Below, piece by piece: positions 12,732 through 26,569 of a stretch of DNA of 64,000 nucleotides (the first letter of the stretch is position 1; the number at the start of each line of letters is the position of its first letter). A program made the translations under genes and the position numbers. Source of the stretch: Odobenus rosmarus divergens (taxonomy: Eukaryota > Chordata > Mammalia > Carnivora > Odobenidae); the NCBI RefSeq assembly GCF_000321225.1, contig NW_004450277.1:1087860-1151859 (forward strand). The letters run 5' to 3'. Below the pieces are notes generated by a model that saw only the letters and a program-made list of their open reading frames with translations, searched no databases and had not been told where the DNA came from.

Positions 12732-12752
12732 CTGAATTTGACAGTGAAAATG
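12714..12752. repeat. 39-bp sequence repeated at 14165-14203
   Basis: Spans the edge of the L1 fragment, its TSD and unique flank, so this is the source copy. The other copy sits inside a SINE at 14165. Confidence 0.85.
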
Positions 12753-13431
12753 GGGTAGGCATTCGAGAGGTTATGATGGAAGAAAGGGGGAAGGAAGCGG
12801 GACTGCCATGGGTTTTGCAGGGGCTGCAGGAATACTGAATGGAGTATTTCAACTGGGAAAAATATGCCTAACATCTTCTGTTGCCTCTTGGGCTGATATG
12901 AAGGGAATGGATTAAGAACACAGTTTTGACTAACCTGAAAGTTTTTATGTGCTCTCTGAGGTATATCAATTTTATTGCTCCAAAAATTTTATAATTATCT
13001 GTAACTATTGTTTTAAATCTAAAATAATCAGGAGTAACTCTAGATGAAGTAGATATTTTGTTGAGCCACTACCTACATACATAGTTTTCTCTCAATAGAT
13101 GAGTTTTCAAAATGACATTTTTATACTACAATTATTTTGATAGAAAAAATCTTTTTCTCATTTTTCTGGACATCTGAAGGTGTATATAAATTCCTTCTAG
13201 GAATACAAGCTTTACTCTGTAACTGGCTGTAAGCTGGCCTGGGGATACCTCAGATCTCTCTGGGCTATTGTCCTGTGTGAATCAAGTCTCAGTTCACAGT
13301 TTGGAAGCTTGCTGGCAAAGTATGTCCTTTCTGACAGTACATGCTTTATTCCAGTCAGTTGGCTGAGTCATGAAATTGTTCTAGATCACTGGAGGGAGTC
13401 TGACATGATGACATGAGATTGAATATTGTCT

Positions 13432-13862
13432 TAGTTTCCTATTGCTGCTATTACAAATTACAAAAAATTTAGTGGCTTAAACCAAAACAGCTTTACCATC
13501 TTAAAGTTCTGAAGTTAGTCTGAAATGGGTCTCATTGGGCTAAAAGCAAGATGTTCCCTTTGGAGTTTGTTTCTAAGGGAAAATCTTTCCTGGTCTTTTC
13601 CAGCTTCTAGAGGATTGAATTCTTTGGTCATGGTCTCTTCTTCCATCTTCAAAGCTAGCTATGTAGCATTGTCAGATCTTTCTTTGACACTGACTCCTAC
13701 CTCTCCTTCCACATTTAAATGATCCTTGTTATCACATGAGACCCACCCAGATAATCCAAAATATTTTAAGGTCAGCTGATTAGCAACCTTAATTCTATCT
13801 ACAACTGTGAGAATTAGAATGTGGACATCTTTAGGGGACGATTATTCTTCCTACCATAAGTA
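13432..13862. repeat. MaLR-type LTR (MLT/MST-like)
   Basis: Begins TGTCTTAGTTTCCTATTGCT and includes AGTGGCTTAAACCAAAACAG and CTTTCCTGGTCTTTTCCAGC blocks typical of these old solo LTRs. No internal coding part is present. Confidence 0.65.
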
Positions 13863-13912
13863 TTATTAATGCAATTTGTTTTTTCCACCTTTAGAACTCA
13901 AAATTGTACATA

Positions 13913-14614
13913 CAGATGGTTCCTGACTTACAATGTTTTGTCTTGGGAGTTTTTGACTTTACGATGGTGCAAAAGTGATATATGTTCAGTAGAAACCATA
14001 CTTTGATATTAAATCATGGTCTTTTGGGGACAGGGAGGGGCAGAGGAAAAGGGAGAGAAAGAATCTTAATGCAGGCTCCATACCCAGTCTGGAGTCAAAC
14101 GTGGGGCTTGTTCTCACAACCCTGAGATTGATCTCATAACCCTGAGATCATGACCTGAGCGGAAATCGTAAGTGCAAACTCTCTGAATTTGACAGTGAAA
14201 ATGACTGAGCTACCCAGGCGCCCCTTGAATTGTGATCTTTACCCAGGCTAGCGATATGTGGTTAGATACTCTCTCTTAATACTGGGTAGTGGCAGTGAGC
14301 TGCAGCTCCCAGTCAGCCATGTGACCATGAGGGGAAACAACCGATACACTTACAACCATTCTGTTTTTCACTTTGAGTACAGTATTCAATAAACTACCTG
14401 AGATATCCATGCTTTATTATAAAATAGGCTTTGGGTTAGATGATTTGCCCAACTGCTGGTTGATATAAGTGTTCTGAGCATGTTTAAGGTCAGCTAGGCT
14501 AAGCTATGATGTTTTAGTAGGTTAGGTGTATTAAATGCATTTTTGATTTATGATATTTTCATCTTACAATGGGTTTACCAGGATGTAACTTCATCATAAG
14601 TTGAGGAAAATCTG
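13913..14614. mobile_element. DNA transposon remnant with TA flanks, hosting a SINE
   Basis: Ends are CAGATGGTTCCTGACTTACA and the inverse-like ATAAGTTGAGGAAAATCTG, both next to TA. Interrupted by an antisense SINE at 14018-14224. No transposase is visible. Confidence 0.7.
14018..14224 (-). repeat. Older antisense Can-SINE carrying a foreign 39-bp insert
   Basis: Ends GAGCTACCCAGGCGCCCC. At 14165-14203 the usual SINE bases are replaced by a copy of 12714-12752. Confidence 0.85.
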
Positions 14615-14772
14615 TATAATATATTGTTTTCATTATCGTCAGTTTTCTATTATTGAGGGAGGAGAAGAGAAATATTTAGCTGAGATCAACTTGGGCTTAG
14701 ATATATAGAAAATGAAACATGAAAGCATCTGGCATGTCGGTTGATTGACAGATTGAGTTTCTTCATGTTTAT

Positions 14773-14967
14773 CTTTTTTTTTTAAGATTTTATTTATTTG
14801 ACAGAGAGAGACACAGCGAGAGAGGGAAAACAAGGAGGGGAAGTGGGAGGGGGAGAAGCCGTCTCTCTGCGGAGCAGGGAGCCCGATGCGGGGCTCGATC
14901 CCAGGACCCTGGGATCACGACCTGAGCCGAAGGCAGACGCTTAATGACTGAGCCACCCAGGCGTCCC
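14773..14967 (-). repeat. Antisense Can-SINE with TSD, little diverged
   Basis: CTTCATGTTTATCTTT is on both flanks, and the body is close to the arctoid consensus. Confidence 0.95.
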
Positions 14968-15345
14968 TCTTCATGTTTATCTTTAACTAGAGTTCCAAAT
15001 AAAAGGATATTTGGACCATCCAGCCCTAGGCACAGCTTAATCATCATGGACCTGCATGTGATGTTTTCTTCGAGTCATACCAGAAACAGAGTCAATCTGA
15101 GCCATCTAACACTCTTTGAACTTAACTTTAAAAAAAATCACTTTAAGTTTTTCAATCCTTAGTTATTACTAGAGACCTGTTTTGACCATTTCTAAGGCCA
15201 ATCTGCTGAAAACAGATTCCCTAATTATCAGTTGCCATTTATTTCTCATTACTAACATATGATCTTTTTCTTTTATCTTGTGTTCCTCTGACCTGAGAGT
15301 TTTCATCAACAAAAGACTGGAAGAATCAGGCAGACATGGGTAGCC

Positions 15346-15347
<2 letters not shown>

Positions 15348-15376
<29 letters not shown>
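15348..15376. repeat. (AC)n microsatellite
   Basis: Uninterrupted AC dinucleotides just 5' of the TDP1 retrocopy. Confidence 0.95.
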
Positions 15377-15379
<3 letters not shown>

Positions 15380-15540
15380 CACCCCTCCCCCCACCTGGAG
15401 AAAATTCTTATTTTGGCATGCTGTGGAATGCTGCGTCAAAGCCACAGGTGATATCTCTTCTATTTTAGATTCACCTTTCATGGTATTATTTAACTATCAA
15501 AAAATAACAAAAACAGACCGGCTCTGGAAATTTCAGAAGT

Positions 15541-17690
<2,150 letters not shown>

Positions 17691-17811
17691 TATAAAATGA
17701 TCTGAAACATACTGCAGCAAGGAGATAAAACCATGACATCATTTATTTCAAATACTTTAATCTTTTAGTAGTTCTGGGGAAAAAAGGAGAAAAATAGTCA
17801 AATGGCATTTT

Positions 17812-17905
17812 AAAAAATTTTTTTTTATTAACGTGATGTATTATTTGTTTCAGGGGTACAGGTCTGTGATTCATCAGTCTTACACAATTCACAGTGCTCA
17901 CCATA
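17812..17905 (-). mobile_element. Very short antisense L1 3' end with TSD
   Basis: About 90 bp of L1 3' UTR flanked by AAATGGCAT on both sides. Confidence 0.8.
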
Positions 17906-18094
17906 TTAAATGGCATATTTAAAGCTACTTAAAGCACTTACATCTTTAGGATTTAAGCAAATACAATTTATGAGTCAATATTAATTATCATGTGAGACAT
18001 TTATATGCTTTTTGTGTAGTGTTTTACAATTACTGTCCCAAACACACACACATAAAAGGGCCAAATGTGCATTTCATAAAATATGACACATTTC

Positions 18095-18288
18095 GGGAGC
18101 GCCTGGGTGGCTCAGTTGTTAAGCGTCTGCCTTAGGCTCAGGTCATGATCCCAGGGTCTTGGGATCGAGCCCCATATCAGGCTCCTTGCTCAGCGGGAAG
18201 CCTGCTTCTCCCTTCCCCACTCCCCCTGCTTGTGTTCCCTCTCTCACTGTCTCTCTCTGTCAAATAAATAAATAAAATCTTTAAAAAA
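18095..18288 (+). repeat. Sense Can-SINE with TSD
   Basis: ATGACACATT occurs on both flanks, with a full head and A-rich tail. Confidence 0.95.
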
Positions 18289-19889
18289 AAATGACACATT
18301 CCTAGTATACTTAGGTCTCAAGAGTACAGTGGAATGAGAAGGAACAGTAATATATAGCAAATTGCAACCTAATTGGGTCCCACAATCTTACCCAAATAAA
18401 TTTATTTTGTGAGACAATTTATGGATTAAAAGCAGATTCTCTTAAAATGAATATTATATTTCTAAATTTATATCAATGTTCTGCAGGAGATGCATACATG
18501 TTGTGTTTTTATGATATTGTTTGCCTATTTTCTACTAGGTCATTTGTCATTTTGTTATTGATTTGTAAACATTCTTTATATATTATGGATATTAATCCTC
18601 TTATGGTATATAATGCATTTATAAATTTTATTCTACTCTGATTATCTTTTAATCTTATACTGATTTGAACCTTCTCCTGCATGCATTTTGTTATTAAGAT
18701 ATACATTTTATGTAGTCAGATTTTATGATTTTTAATAATTCTCTTCTGTCGTCATTATTAGCTTTATTTCCTTTGAGGTCATTTATCCTTATTGTTCATT
18801 TAAATTCTTCTCTTATGTTGTTTATTTTCCTGAAACTATCTGGTGACGTATATTTAAGCATAAAGGTAGATTAGTAAAGGCAGCTGAATGTGGTTCCTCT
18901 GTAGTGGGTCATGCCTGTTTTGCCAATAGGCCTGTTTCTTGAATTGGAGGGGTGAATGTAGACTTTGTATGTATATTAGTATGTGTGCTCAGGGAGTGTT
19001 GACTAGCAGACTCTATTTTAAACTCAGTGACTGAAAAGCAAGCAAGCTTACTTTGTTTCATCTTACCTCTTATACAGTTGTCAAATTACTTTTGGAGTGA
19101 AATATTTAGAAGGCTAAACACCAGAATGTTAACAGAGGGAAGATTATGGGTGGTCTATTTTCACCTGTTTATGCGCCTTTCTGATTTTTCTAGCATTAAA
19201 TGTTAATTCAACTTCCTCACATCCTTAAACAAAGAACAACAAAAGAATCTTGCTCAACTCCTCCAGCCTTTTTAAGAGGGAATTAGTAGTCCTATTTCTT
19301 GTCTAGATTCAGCCTATTCCAGAGTTTAGGAAGATAACATCTTAAGTAGAATTCAGAGAATATTTCTAAGAAATTAAACACATATAAAGTTCATTTATAA
19401 GTAAGGTATTAAAAGCAATTTGTACAACCATGGGTCACAGTGGGAGATGCAGTAACAAATGTTGATGGGTGATTTTTTTTTTTTAATGACCATGACTAAA
19501 ATGCAGCATTTAGTTATTCATCTCAGCCTACTCAAGGGGAAATCTATTAGTCACAAAGGGCTTTGAAAATGAGGAGACTGTGTACTTCTTATGCCCCACA
19601 AAGATCGCAGAAAGTCCCTCTGATATTAAGGAGTTGACAAACAGATTTAGGAATCCATTAAAGCAAGCAAGTACTATTACTTGTAACAATGCCATCTGTG
19701 GAAATCAGAAATATGAATTCTCTCAAGAGAGGCAGCTCTCTGAGTGCTGAGTGGATATAAGGAGGTGGGTGGGAGGAGGATGTCCAGCCAAGTGCGTGAC
19801 AGTAAATTTTGTGAACAAAGCAACCTCTTCATCTTGTATTTGAATATTTTGTCTTTGTCTCCCACAGATTGACCTGAAGGAGGCAACTG

Positions 19890-20125
19890 GAGAGGCAGGT
19901 TAGCACGATGGCTAAGGCCTTTACTTTTAGGTTCATGTAGACCTGGGTCGATCCTAGCTCATTCCTTACTAGCTGTGTGACATTGGACACATTACCAATT
20001 CCCTAAATTGTAGTTTTCCAATTTGAAAGAGAGAGGTATTAGGTTTGTACTTCATAGTGTTCTTGTAAGGCTTAAAGTAAGTAATGTATACAAAATGCAT
20101 CTGTCATCTAGTAGGCACATGTAAG
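19890..20125 (+). repeat. MIR, sense
   Basis: Core ACTAGCTGTGTGACATTGGA, with CTGGGTCGATCCTAGCTC before it. Confidence 0.85.
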
Positions 20126-21589
20126 AGGTCATGGAGCTGAGGCCAAATGAGATACTGGTGGGGCTGGTGCAAATCTGGTGGGGCCATTGGTCAATTCTCA
20201 TTCTGCATTTTGACATATCAGTAGCATTTGATACTTCCTCCTCATTGACAAATTTAATTCACTCTGGTTACTGGTTAACATAATAAGCTATACACAATAC
20301 TCATTCCAAACCCTAGCCCTAACCTGAACCTATGTTGTGATACAAGTTTAATCATCATCAACAGATATTTATTCAGCCTTCACATATTCCAAATTTCTTT
20401 CAGGTACTGTCACAGAAAGATATTTGGGTGGGTCCTAATTACTGTAAGTTCAAAGTTCTGGTGTCCAGAAATTCTAAAACATGGTAAACAGAATTCTTTA
20501 GAAAATGTCTTAATTAACTTTATTACTGTCTTGGGGTATTTTATGTAGCAATAATTTATTTGGTACTTTGCAATCATTCTTTCTGTAATTACATACTGAG
20601 GATATAGTATGAGTTTTGCGTTGTGCATTAAGAACTCCAGCTTGAATGAAGCCAGTGGCCTGCCCTTGAGGGGCTCATAGATTATTATAGATGAACAAAT
20701 AATTGGAACATGACATATTGTGACTGCCAAGAAAAATATGGACAAGATACAATGTTGACACAAAGAAGGGAGTTTGCAGCTCTATTTAGTTGGGTCAAGG
20801 GAAACTTTCATACATGTGGAGATGATTGAACTTAGTTTTGAAGTAAAATTAGGAGCTCATTAGGTCCAATTTGATGGATAGGATTGGGAGAGCACGATAT
20901 AAATTTGTGCAAAGAAACATGTTATGGAAGTAACAAGTTGGGTTGAGGTACCCACACTAATTGGCAGAACCATAAGTGGTTCTGTAAAATGCCTAGGAGA
21001 GGTGAGCAGGGACCAGTTCCTAATGAGTTGAACACTGTACTAAAGAGATTTGATCTTTTGAGCTGTACTGGGGAAGACCTTATGGTAGACTCTGAAAAAA
21101 TATCAATTTATCTAGCCAAAGCTAAATGCAATCTTACTCCCAGATGACTTTCTGGAAGTTTCATACATTAAAAAATGTAATTATTATTGGATGTGTGTAT
21201 GTGTCTGTCTTGATTAGTTCATGATTTAATTAATCTTCCAAATGGATAACTTTTGTGAGTAAACGGTGGCATTAGCTGGTTGGGATATTGGAACGAGAGG
21301 AATAAACTTGGAGTGACTCATACAAACAAGAACATATGACCAACCAGCCTTGATCCAATTGGGCTGATGGCCCAGGTGGAGAAATCAATGTTCCTGCTCT
21401 CTGGGAGCTCTTATCCTAAGAAGAGTAGGTGTGATGTGATGGAACATTCTGTGATTATGAATTCCATATACGGAATGAAGGTGGGGTGGACTTGGATTTC
21501 CTGTCCATCATTGTGGGTTAAAATGAGAGCTCAGAATGCTGATAGCACCGAAAGCGCTTGTCTCATCGTGAAAAACTCTGTGACAGAGA

Positions 21590-21603
21590 TCACTGGACAA
21601 AGA
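21590..21603 (+). promoter_or_regulatory. Shared 14-bp motif upstream of the DEFB128 ATG
   Basis: TCACTGGACAAAGA starts 51 nt before the DEFB128 start codon. The identical 14-mer starts 48 nt before the DEFB127 start codon on the other strand, and similar bases follow (TTG-GCTGCC, then GGGAAG). It is probably part of the 5' UTR or core promoter kept since the two genes duplicated. No TATA box is obvious. Function is inferred only. Confidence 0.5.
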
Positions 21604-21640
21604 AATTGTGCTGCCTATTTTTCTTGGGAAGTCTGTAAAC

Positions 21641-23408
21641 ATGAAGCTCTTTCTGGTTCTCATTATTCTGCAGTTTGAGGTACCAACAGGTAACTTGTCC
21701 AAATGTACCATAAAATCCTAGGAGATATTACTGTCTGTAGGAGTAGGGTTAGGGCCTTTGAGATTGTTGATATCTTGCCAATATCATCAAAAGTACCCAC
21801 TCTCCTTAAGCCTGTGTCTTAGAAGAAAGCATTTGGGGAGTTAAGAGGTAAGAAGACATCAGGGCTGTACTCTCAGCAGTCCTCTCCAAAGGTAGGCATG
21901 AACCCATCATCTAGAATTGTCTTTATAATGTTGAACATGGTACCATCTCTTTTTTCATTCAAACTCATTTTCAGCCTTTACAACAGTAATGAGAAGAGCA
22001 CAAGCTTTGGAATCATGTAGATGTGAGGTTAAAATATATCTTGATCACTGATTAGTTGTATGAATGGAGCTAATTATTCCCTTTGTTTTTTTTTAGATTT
22101 ATTTATTTATTTTAGAGAGAGAGAGAAAGAGTGGGGAGAGGAGGAGAGGGAGAGCCAGAAAACCTCAAGCAGACTTCCCACTGAATATGGAGCCCAAGGG
22201 GGAGCTCAATCCCAGGACCCTGAGATCACAACCTGAGCTGAAACCAAGAGTTGGATGCTCAACCAAGTGACCCACCCAGGCACCCCTAATTATTCCCTTT
22301 GAATCTCAGTTTTCTCATCTGTCAATTGAGTATAATGACCCGATTTCATAATGACTGAATTTTTCATGTGAGGAAATGTCTTTGTTTTCCCTCTTTGTTC
22401 CATGAGCTTGTTCAAATTTGTGTACAGGGGCACATAAAGAATTGGAAACAGGTGATTTAGTGACAGTTGGATCTCTAGGGAGATGGGTACACATGGAATT
22501 GAGTTTGATCCCTGGGCAACACATTTATCTGAGATAAAAAGGAGGATGGAGAGAGAGAGAAGAAGAGAGAGAGAGATTGAGATTGGAGCCAGGAGGATCA
22601 TGGGCATGAAGACATAGAAGCTGAATAAGGGAAGTTCTCAGCAGCATTTATTGCTGAGATCCATGAAGTCTTGGCCTTGGCAAAGGGAGATTTCTACTCT
22701 TCATGTCAGTGAGGAAACCCAATTTCTCTCTTAACTTAAAAAGTCCTGTCTGTGGTACTCTTTTAAAAGTTAACTTGGCTCTGAATAGCGCCATGGTGGT
22801 AAGTTGGTACTCTCTGGGGACACTTAACTGGGGTAAGGGTGAGGGAGTACTGACTTTGGAGCATGGAAGACAGGTCAGATTTGCCAGAGTCCAAGAGTGG
22901 GACATAGCTCCAGTTGGTAACCATGAATTCATCTCTCCTCTTTTTTGTCATATAAGTTCTAATGTTCTCAGAGCCAATTGGGTGTTGGCTAGGAGCATGG
23001 GGTTTTGATGTTCTTAATTTGGGATGATTTTCAAGGAGGAGGCTCTTAGTTTTCTCTTATCAGTGTAAGGTTCACTTTGGAAGCACAGGAGGCCAAAGCT
23101 TGTGGGAACCACATAATACTTCTACTCTGCCTCAGAAACTAATCTGCATTCAATGTTGTTTCCTGTACACAGATACAGCACGACCCAGAAAATGCTTTAG
23201 TACTATAACAGGCTACTGCCGGAAGAAATGTGGAATAGGGGAAATATATGAAATGGCATGTCTAAATGGGAAATTATGTTGTGTTAATGAAGACAAAAAC
23301 AAAAAACACAAGAAAGCTCCAGAGTCACCTCACTCTTTACCACAGCCTGATGGGAAGATAGACTATGTCATCTTACCCACCACCACACTTATCACAGTGC
23401 AACTGTAA
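21641..23408 (+). CDS. DEFB128: Beta-defensin 128, two coding exons, complete
   Basis: Secreted cationic beta-defensin. Exon 1 (21641-21689) begins with ATG and encodes a 16-residue signal peptide starting MKLFLVLIIL. It ends in a lone G before a GT donor at 21690. Exon 2 (23173-23408) follows a pyrimidine-rich tract and AG at 23171-23172, and the split codon makes Asp. The six cysteines follow C-x7-C-x3-C-x9-C-x5-CC, with the block GYCRKKC and then GKLCC. A Lys-rich stretch (DKNKKHKK) and a tail containing DYVILPTTTLIT come next. The total is 94 residues; human DEFB128 as I recall it has 93, with the same spacing and a matching tail. The family damages microbes or coats sperm, and this sub-cluster is mainly epididymal in other mammals. 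The intron is about 1.5 kb and holds a SINE inside a MIR. No frame break is visible. The orthology call is from memory of the family. Confidence 0.93.
21980..22340 (+). repeat. MIR split by a SINE, in the DEFB128 intron
   Basis: AGCACAAGCTTTGGAATCAT to the left and AATCTCAGTTTTCTCATCTG to the right of the SINE. Confidence 0.75.
22086..22286 (-). repeat. Antisense Can-SINE with TSD, DEFB128 intron
   Basis: TAATTATTCCCTTTG is on both flanks. Confidence 0.95.
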
Positions 23409-23521
23409 ATCAAGCACTTGCTTCACTGGTCTCCCCTCTTCCTAAATCAGAAGTGCCACCTCCTTCGACAGCCTGGAGCAAAAGATTTATCTACTTTTTC
23501 TGTGAACTTGATTCTCCACAT

Positions 23522-23527
23522 AATAAA
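23522..23527 (+). terminator. Polyadenylation signal AATAAA of DEFB128
   Basis: A canonical AATAAA lies 114 nt after the DEFB128 stop codon, in A/T-rich sequence followed by a T-rich stretch. It is the first such signal after the stop and fits a short 3' UTR typical of beta-defensins. Confidence 0.75.
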
Positions 23528-23736
23528 ATTTTATGCTTTTCTCTGGATTTATTTATTAATGTGTTCACTCATTTTTTAAGACACTTTAACCATAAATGAA
23601 CAGTTATAATGTTCCAGGCATTATACTAATAAGATGGGTGATACAGAGATGAAATGAAAATGTTGGTAGAAGTGGAAGTTAGCCCCTCCATTTTCTATGC
23701 AATTTCATAGCATTTCAAGTATTACTCCTCTTTTAA

Positions 23737-23945
23737 AAGATATTTACTTTTTATTATTTATTTATTTATTTATTTGACAGAGAGAGAGAGAGAGAGAGCA
23801 AAAGCAGGGGGACCAGTAGAGGGAGCACGGGAGAAGCAGACTCCCCGCTGAGCAGGGAACCCAGCATGAGGCTCTGTCCCAGGATCCTGGGATCATGATC
23901 TGAGCCAAAGGCAGATGCTTAACTGACTGAGCCACCCAGGTGCCC
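23737..23945 (-). repeat. Antisense Can-SINE
   Basis: TCTTTTAAA flanks, and the head ends GAGCCACCCAGGTGCCC. It lies just 3' of DEFB128. Confidence 0.93.
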
Positions 23946-24131
23946 TTCTTTTAAATGAAGTTTCTTGTGTCTAAGCAGATCTAAATGTCCCAACTTTGTG
24001 TGTGTAGGATGAATAAGGGCTTTGCTAACAACCAAGAATTCATTAAAAGAAGGCAAGATATTGGAACATTTTCATAACAGTTATTGGCCAGGTCTAATGG
24101 GCAGTGATGACAGCTAGTGATAATTCCAATA

Positions 24132-24670
24132 CAGGTTTCCCCTGCTATCCAAAAGTAGAGCGATCCTACGAGAACTTTCATAGACCAGAATGATGTAATG
24201 TGAAGAAGCCATTACCATGAACTTATATGGAAAAATTTTTGAGTGTTCCAGACCCAAAAAATAACCTCTCTTAGGCTTTTCTGATACCTTAGGACACATC
24301 TTGCTAAGGGATGCACAAAATAAATCAAGATAAAGCACAGATGCTCACAGACGCAGTTCAAAGCTATGATGGCTTGGTGCTGGGATGCTGAGTGTAGGTC
24401 CCTGGGAAGGAGCTTGGTGAGGCCACTCTCACTGCTCAGGGTACCCACAGCCTCTGTAATGGTTTGCTGCAAAACAAACAGTGCCATTTTTGCTTTTTGC
24501 CTTTTTTATGCAAAAGACAATATCTTGCCATTTTTGCTTTTTGCCTTTTTTATGCAAAAGATAATATCTTCTTCAGATTTCTTGCAGTTCGTGAAAATAG
24601 GTACTAATGTAGGTCTTTTGTAAAAGTGAAGTGGTGTAACTGCAAACTTTAAAAAAGCAGGGGATATCTG
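24132..24670. mobile_element. Non-autonomous DNA transposon, same family as 804-1301
   Basis: Inverted ends CAGGTTTCCCCTGCTATCC and GGGGATATCTG flanked by TA. It has an internal 44-bp tandem duplication at 24483-24570. Confidence 0.75.
24483..24570. repeat. 44-bp tandem duplication inside the transposon
   Basis: GCCATTTTTGCTTTTTGCCT... occurs twice (24483-24526 and 24527-24570) with one base different. Confidence 0.9.
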
Positions 24671-25079
24671 TACATCATTTGAAGTTTATTTAATGTGTGT
24701 GCTCCATTTCCTTTTTAGTAGCAGTTAGACCACTCGGTTGACACAAGTTTTAGACAATATTACCCTTAGAATCTTTGAAAACATTACATATTCAATTGTT
24801 TATTAATAGCATGAAATTTACAAGCTTTCAGTTACAAGGTCAATGAAGTCTGAGGATCTCATGTGAAATGCAGTGATCATAGGTGAGAACACTGTATTGT
24901 GTAATTGAAATGTGCTAAGACAGTAAAACTTAAATGTTCTCTCACACACACACATAAAAGCAAACAAAACCAAAAACCACCAAGTATAATGGGAGGTGAT
25001 TGGTGCGTTAATTAACTAGATGGGGAGGGAGTCCTTTCATGACATACGCATCTATAAAAACACCATGATGTACCCTTTA

Positions 25080-25661
25080 TTTTATTTTTTAAAATTTTAT
25101 TATGTTAGTCGCCATACAGTACATCATTAGTTTTTTATGTAGTGTTCCATGATTCCTTGTTTTCATATAACACCCAGTGCTCCATGCAATATGTGCCCTC
25201 CTTAATACCCATCACCGGGCTAACCCATCCCCCCATCCCCCTCCTCTCTAGAACCCTCAGTTTGTTTCTCGGAGTCCGTAGTCTCTCATGGTTCGTCTCC
25301 CCCTCTGATTCCCCCCCTTCATTTTTTTCCTTCTTTCTCCTAATGTCCTCCATGCTATTCCTTATGTTCCACAAATAAGTGAAACCGTATGATAATTGAC
25401 TTTCTCTGCTTGACTTATTTCACTTAGCATAATCTCCTCCAATTCCATCTATGTTGATGTAAAAGTTGGGTGTTTATCCTTTCTGATGATACAATATTCC
25501 ATTGTGTATATGTACCTCATCTTCTTTATCCATTCATCTGTTGAAGGGCATCTCAGCTCTTTCCACAGTTTGGCTATTGCAGACATTGCTGCTATGAACA
25601 CTGGGGTGCATGTGGCCCTTCTTTTCACTACATCTGTGTCTTTGGGGTAAATACCCAGTAG
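25080..25661 (-). mobile_element. 5'-truncated antisense L1 with long TSD
   Basis: AAACACCATGATGTACCCTT (part of a TSD of about 22 bp) is on both flanks, near 25058 and 25664. Confidence 0.93.
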
Positions 25662-26366
25662 AAAACACCATGATGTACCCTTTAAATATCTTACAATTTG
25701 TAAGTCAATTATACCTCAATAAAACTGAAAATAAATAAAAATATTATGAAATTTAAAGTCTCATAAATGAGACATATTTAAGAAGCTCCTTATGAGCTAG
25801 ATAAAATCTTAGTAAATAATGATGCTCTCCAGATGAACAGAACAGAACATCTTGTGGCAACATCCATTGATGTTGCTTAACCTGGTTAAGGTATTGGTCA
25901 TAAATAACCTGTGGAGCTACCATTTGCTTATCTGAGATAAAGAAATCAATGGGCCTTATTCCTCCGTGTGCAGCTCACCATCTCATTTCACTGGGAGGTG
26001 TAATGAGGGAGACAAATATTTAGATGGATATGTTAACATTTTAAGAGCCTATAAAGACCTTCCTTTTAGTAGTTGTGGCTTTTGAGAATCTTGGAGACGT
26101 GTATAGGAAACAAGGACCGGACTAAATTGTAGAATTAGAAATTATTTTGTTGACAATTTCACCATGGAAACTAATGTATGACTATTTCAATCTAATTCTC
26201 AGAGAGGTTTTTCAAGAGGTCCATGTAAGAAAGCCCTTTCTTTATTGCAACACTTCATAAGCTCCTCTTTTGCAGGCTTCCATCACTATGGGTCACCAGA
26301 GGCATTTTTAAGGAATGTCCATTTTGTCACTATGGTATGAAGATGGGTCTTGCCCCTTGTCTTTAT

Positions 26367-26566
26367 TTATTTATTTTTTTTAAAGATTTTTATTTATTTG
26401 AGAGAGAGAGAATGAGAGATAGAGAGCACGAGAGAGAAGAGGGTCAGAGGGAGAAGCAGACTCCCTGCTGAGCAGGGAGCCTGATGTGGGACTCGATCCC
26501 GGGACTCCAGGATCATGACCTGAGCCGAAGGCAGCCGCCCAACCAACTGAGCCACCCAGGCGCCCC
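26367..26566 (-). repeat. Antisense Can-SINE with TSD
   Basis: TTGCCCCTTG(T/C)CTTT is on both flanks. Confidence 0.94.
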
Positions 26567-26569
26567 TTG

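Larger units (their letters stand above)
18289..21640. other. No gene seen upstream of DEFB128
   Basis: 18450-18740 is a faint antisense L1 relic. 19890-20125 is a sense MIR (ACTAGCTGTGTGACATTGGA). The rest appears unique. DEFB129, expected on this side, was not found here. Confidence 0.5.

Noticed and set aside
21367..21678. 103-codon plus frame overlapping DEFB128 exon 1
   Set aside because: Different frame from the signal peptide and no family features; the upstream part is 5' flank.
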